64,000 nucleotides of DNA from Portulaca oleracea (lineage: Eukaryota; Streptophyta; Magnoliopsida; Caryophyllales; Portulacaceae), in contig CM055872.1 of assembly GCA_029582165.1 (NCBI GenBank), positions 6,293,582-6,357,581 on the forward strand. The letters are read 5' to 3'. How positions within the stretch are numbered: the stretch's first letter is position 1; the number at the start of each line of letters is the position of its first letter. The notes beneath the pieces were generated by a model. It was not told the DNA's origin and made no database searches. It was given only the letters and a program-made list of their open reading frames with translations. A program made the translations under genes and the position numbers. Below are positions 60,716-64,000 of this stretch, piece by piece.

Positions 60716-62214
60716 CTATGTGGTTGTCTCCCCCTAATATAATAGTTAATATAAGGTAAAATCAAAACACAAGTTAGTTCCAAACTTATATATATATATA
60801 TGACTAAAATTGCATGCGTACGAGTAGATTGCATTGGCTTCAACTGAGTACCTAAAAAATATGAACCAACGAAGGCATATAACTCCGACAACTTGTTCAT
60901 CACAACAAGGTTGAATTGGCATTTAGAGATTTGCATTTGATTAAGTTATCCAACGAAGTTGGCAGTCGCGTAAATTCATTCCTAATCAAACATAATAACT
61001 AACTCACTTACTAATAACTACCAAAATCATGAACAACTAAAACTAAGCTACTTAAATAGTTGTTGAGTACTTACGTAGCAACTTCTTGTTGATTACGTAA
61101 ATGGACGTGCCATAATTATTTACAATTTATGTCTTCATTTGGAGTTATAAGTAATTAAGTTAGCAATTAGGTTGGATTAGCAAAAAATTTACGCTACCAA
61201 CTTAATAGGCTAACTTAATTAAGTTAAGCAACGAAGTTGGCAGTCGTGTAAATTTGTTCCAAACCAACCATAATAACTAACTCACTTATTAATAACTACC
61301 AAAACCATTCATACTCAACCTTAACTTATAACCTATAAAACTAACCCACTTCATTTAACTAAATATTTAATTAAACTTAACTCAAATTTATAACTAAATT
61401 AATTTAATTTAATTAACCAAACATATACAATCAATTAAACATCCTATAATTAATTAAACTAATTATTCATAACCTTGTAAACCCTAAACATCAATATTCT
61501 AACTTTAATTTCAAGTCATAACAACATAATAAATTATAAGCATTCATAATAAACCCTTTCAAGCCCTAACAAACAACAATATTCTAACATTAATTTCAAG
61601 TCCTAACAACATAATACAATAATAAATTATAAGCATTCATAATAAACCCTAAAAATTTACATTCAAAACATACATTATTCTAAATTTGAATTTCAAACCA
61701 TAACCAAACTAAAATTACTCAAGGAAATTACTCAAATTCACTCTAAAAATTTACATTCAAAACACAATTCTAAATCCAATTTCAAACCCTAATCTTGACT
61801 AACACTAAACACTACCCTAAATTTGAATATCTAACCATAACCACACTAAAATTACTCAAATAAATTACTCTAATACAACAATATATATGAATTTTAAAAT
61901 TAAACATCAACAATTTAACATCATATACTCTTACTTTACTAACCAACAATAATCTAACTTTAATTTCAAACTCTAACATCCTAACACTATAATAAACTCC
62001 AAACATTCATAATTCACCCTAAAAATTTACATTCAAAACACAATTCTAAATTGAATTTCAAACCCTAAACTTGACTAACACTAAACACTACCATAAATTT
62101 AAATTTCAAACAATAACCACACTAAAATTACTCAACTAAATTACTCATATACAACGATATATATGAATTTTACAATTGAAAATCAACAATTTAACTACAA
62201 AAATTAATTAGGGG
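60716..62214 (-). other. CACTA interior, intron-like
   Basis: AT-rich, with directly repeated phrases (TAACTAACTCACTTA, ATTTACATTCAAAACA and CTAAACACTACC each occur two or more times), notably at 61730-61860 against 62010-62130. It probably includes introns and degenerate duplications. No exon was recognised. Confidence 0.5.
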
Positions 62215-62220
62215 ACTCAC

Positions 62221-62433
62221 ATTGGTGGTTGCGGAGATGTTGGCGTCGGTGGTTGCGGAATCGCATGCGACGGTCGTCGGTGGTCGCAGTGTCGGCCGGC
62301 GTTGACGGTGGTGGCCGGAGTGAAGGTGGTTGGGGCGGTGGCTGGGGTCGTGGTGGTCGCAGTGAGAGGAACGGCGAGATAGAGAGAGAGAGTAAGCAGC
62401 GTCGAATGTTTGAGATTCTGCCCGTTGTCGCAT
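62221..62433 (-). other. GC-rich 5' leader/first exon of the CACTA gene
   Basis: A sharply GC-rich block next to the right subterminal repeats, read on minus, ending in a good donor (CCAAT then GTGAGT at 62220). Maize Spm has a GC-rich downstream control region at this place, in the untranslated first exon beside the promoter. The equivalence is inferred from position and composition. Confidence 0.5.
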
Positions 62434-62445
62434 TAAAGGGGCCAG

Positions 62446-62700
62446 CGACCGATACCGTATCGATCGCTGGCTCGGCGACCGATAGAAAGTCAGACGAAGT
62501 TAATATTACCGTTGAAGAATTTATTGAACCGCGCGACCGATATCCAGCGACCGATATGATATCGGTCGCTGGACTAGCGACCGATATGGAGAGATTTGCG
62601 ACCGATACTATATCGGTCGCTGATTAGCGACCGATACAGTATCGGTCACCCGTGTCGATTAGAGCGACCGATATGTATCGGTCGCTTTGGGTCGGTCGCC
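62446..62700. repeat. CACTA right subterminal repeats
   Basis: About twelve copies of GCGACCGATA/TATCGGTCGC, several paired as inverted repeats around AGTA or TGTA (GCGACCGATACAGTATCGGT near 62627). Confidence 0.88.
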
Positions 62701-62712
62701 GTAGACGTTTCA

Positions 62713-62722
62713 TGTTGTAGTG
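62713..62722 (-). repeat. CACTA right terminal inverted repeat
   Basis: TGTTGTAGTG followed by the TAA target duplication (62723-62725). Confidence 0.92.
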
Positions 62723-62782
62723 TAAAAACCTTGATTGTCGCCATCAACACGCCCCTCTGCAGGGCATTGCCCCGAAGGGCTC

Positions 62783-63875
62783 TCAAACGGTATCAAACAT
62801 TATATACCGCTGCCTGGATGCCTGTTTAAGACCATCAATGCTTTCGAACTCATCAAGGTTTGAGGCCTTCGCTGCAGTTCCCGTCACTGTAGACCCATGT
62901 AGGGTGTATAGGCTGCCCTTCCTGATTCCTTTCATCAGAATCATGGAACCCCTGCACACTTTTGGAACACCATCTTCTCTTTTGTACCTGCAACCGTTAG
63001 CCTCAAGAATACCCAAAGAAATCAAATTGCAAATTATGTTAGGGATATGATGAACCTCTTTCAGGGTTCCAACAATGCTATCATGAGTCCTTATCCTGAT
63101 GCTACCAATTCTTGCAACCTTGCAGGTAGTGTCGTTTCCCATAGTCACAACGCTGGTGTTAACACTCTCATAAGACTCGAACCAGTCCTTTTGAGGACAC
63201 ATGTGGTAGTCCAGTATCCATAACCCACTCATCCCTAACAATAAACCCCTTTGCATCTGAATCGGACTCAACATAGTTTGCGGTTCGAGTTTTGGTGCAG
63301 TTATCCTTGCTTCTGGTCTTTCTGCTTTGTCCAACAGTCACACTCTATATGGCCTTCTTTACTGCTTGTACACCCATTTTACAGTAAGAGATTTTCGCCC
63401 TTTAGGCAACTCACATAGCTCCCTCTTGTATGAATCTTCTGCAGACTCTTAGCGCATATGCGGTCATAGCATTGGCTTCTTCAGCATACCCTGTTGGTCT
63501 CCTAATCTTCCTCCTAGGACGATCTCTTGCCATGCTCGGTTCTTCCTCCTCCTGAGGAAAATCTGTCTCGATCTCAGGCTCGTCAACTTGAGTTGTTTCA
63601 GGAGCATCATCAGCAGCTTGCCTTTGATTGCAGGTTCCAGTAGCTCCACCTTGAGCCTCAACCTGTTCCACCTTGGACGTAGGCTGCCTTGGATCACTTT
63701 CTGTAGCTTTTTTGAAGTCTTCATCGCTCATCGTTTCATCGGTCTTTGAGTCGGGATACTCAATCACATCCCATAACCCTTGCTGAATCAAGACCGCCTT
63801 CATCTACAGTCTCTACATAGTGAAACTCCTTGTTCCATCAAATTTTGGAATCTCGCACTTCATGATTGAAGTCAT
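62783..63875 (-). pseudogene. Scrambled copia gag-pol remnant
   Basis: On minus, after the primer site, a gag start (MKCEIPKFDGT) is broken by stops and continues MKAVLIQQGLWDVIE. It then jumps to an acidic integrase-RT linker (QEEEEPSMARDRPRRKIRRP, ANAMTAYALRV) and ends at 63411. From 63334 comes a protease/pre-integrase stretch (WILDYHMCP, TCKVARIGSIRIRTHD, VHHIPNIICNLISLGILEAN, KGSLYTLHGSTVTG). It is followed directly by an RT fragment (GLKQASRQRY). The protease motif that should read WILDSG...HMC lacks its Ser-Gly, so the active site is lost. Most of integrase, RT and RNase H is absent. The linker lying before the protease is out of order, so deletion alone is insufficient to explain it. 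Confidence 0.75.
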
Positions 63876-63884
63876 CTCCACCTT

Positions 63885-63896
63885 GCTCTGACACCA
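63885..63896 (-). other. Primer-binding site of the copia element (initiator tRNA-Met)
   Basis: TGGTGTCAGAGC on minus, two bases after the 5' LTR tip CCAACA. It matches TGGTATCAGAGC, complementary to initiator tRNA-Met, at eleven of twelve positions. Confidence 0.8.
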
Positions 63897-63898
63897 CT

Positions 63899-64000
63899 TG
63901 TTGGAGAAAGAGTAAGTGATTTCAAGGTTATAGCGGAAACGAAATAAATGAGATGACGGAAATTACTACAAAATTCAAGAACGAAAAATAAGCGATAAGA
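63899..64000 (-). repeat. 5' LTR of the copia element, cut by the window edge
   Basis: TGTTGGAGAAAGAGTAAGTG onward, homologous to 40346-40430 with about 33 extra bases (around 63932-63965). The rest lies outside the window. Confidence 0.85.

Larger units (their letters stand above)
40918..62722 (-). mobile_element. CACTA (En/Spm) transposon, interrupted by nested LTR elements
   Basis: The left tip CACTACAACAGAA and right tip TGTTGTAGTG (read outward as CACTACAACATGAA) are 10-bp terminal inverted repeats. A 3-bp target duplication TAA stands at 40915-40917 and 62723-62725. Both subterminal zones are dense with short inverted GCGACCGATA/TATCGGTCGC repeats. Without the 16.8-kb retrotransposon inside, about 5 kb belong to the CACTA. 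It carries a TNP-like gene on minus but no TnpD-type transposase, so it is probably a non-autonomous derivative. It landed in RT-derived sequence of the copia element. Confidence 0.93.
40346..64000 (-). mobile_element. Ty1/copia LTR retrotransposon, deleted, split by the CACTA insertion
   Basis: The 3' LTR is 40346-40875, and the 5' LTR starts at 63899 and runs off the window. Its own sequence between them amounts to 40876-40917 plus 62723-63898, so it is only a fraction of an intact element. The LTR tips are TGTTGG...CCAACA. An initiator-Met-like primer site and a purine tract (AAGGTGGAG) stand in the right places. Internal protein fragments are gag, integrase-RT linker, protease/pre-integrase and RT pieces, out of normal order. 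The outer target duplication cannot be tested because the right end is missing. Confidence 0.85.

Noticed and set aside
62229..62627. 132-residue plus-strand frame in the CACTA right end
   Set aside because: It is made of GC-rich leader and subterminal repeats (ATD-type repeats come from GCGACCGATA). Not protein-like.

Overview
This is plant nuclear DNA, most likely from a eudicot. The intergenic space is AT-rich and crowded with MITEs. There are two intronless MAPKKK-type kinase genes, a DUF579 cell-wall methyltransferase gene and a nuclear tRNA-Arg. The right third is a stack of class I and class II transposons. I cannot name the species from the sequence.

Positions 1-40,345 are gene-poor. 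The supported host genes are two minus-strand MAPKKK17/18-like kinases (6792-7847 and 20673-21719), a glucuronoxylan 4-O-methyltransferase-like gene (35385-36248, plus) and tRNA-Arg(UCU) (38875-38947, minus). The two kinases are dispersed duplicates about 12.8 kb apart. Each has a TATA-like box and a CACGTG G-box 0.2-0.3 kb upstream, which fits ABA/stress-responsive expression. Around these genes lie Stowaway-like elements (TA target duplications), Tourist/Harbinger-like elements (TAA or TTA duplications), two larger terminal-inverted-repeat elements, two local MITE families with several copies each, SINE-like remnants and two Cassandra-type LTR remnants carrying 5S-rRNA-like sequence.

Positions 40,346 to the right edge form a four-level nest. 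The outermost layer is a deleted and scrambled Ty1/copia element on the minus strand (3' LTR 40346-40875; 5' LTR from 63899, running off the window). A CACTA (En/Spm) DNA transposon (40918-62722, 3-bp target duplication TAA) sits inside it. Inside the CACTA is a Tat/Ogre-like LTR retrotransposon 'A' on plus (41581-58395, target duplication CAATC). Inside A is a sibling of the same family, 'B', on minus (46377-54097, target duplication AGAAG). The intact target duplications fix the insertion order as copia, then CACTA, then A, then B. A keeps only a broken gag. B has no recognisable coding domain. The CACTA keeps a multi-exon TNP-like gene without the main TnpD-type transposase. Every layer therefore looks non-autonomous.

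The most unusual signal is a short dispersed inverted repeat, AAACCC-AGAC-GGGTTT and its variants. It occurs about thirty times, only in A and B, and its outer arms often change together so that self-complementarity is kept. A and B also carry unrelated tandem arrays at the same place, just upstream of the 3' LTR (78-bp units in A; about 31-, 72- and 35-bp units in B). A 51-bp array sits inside the CACTA gene.
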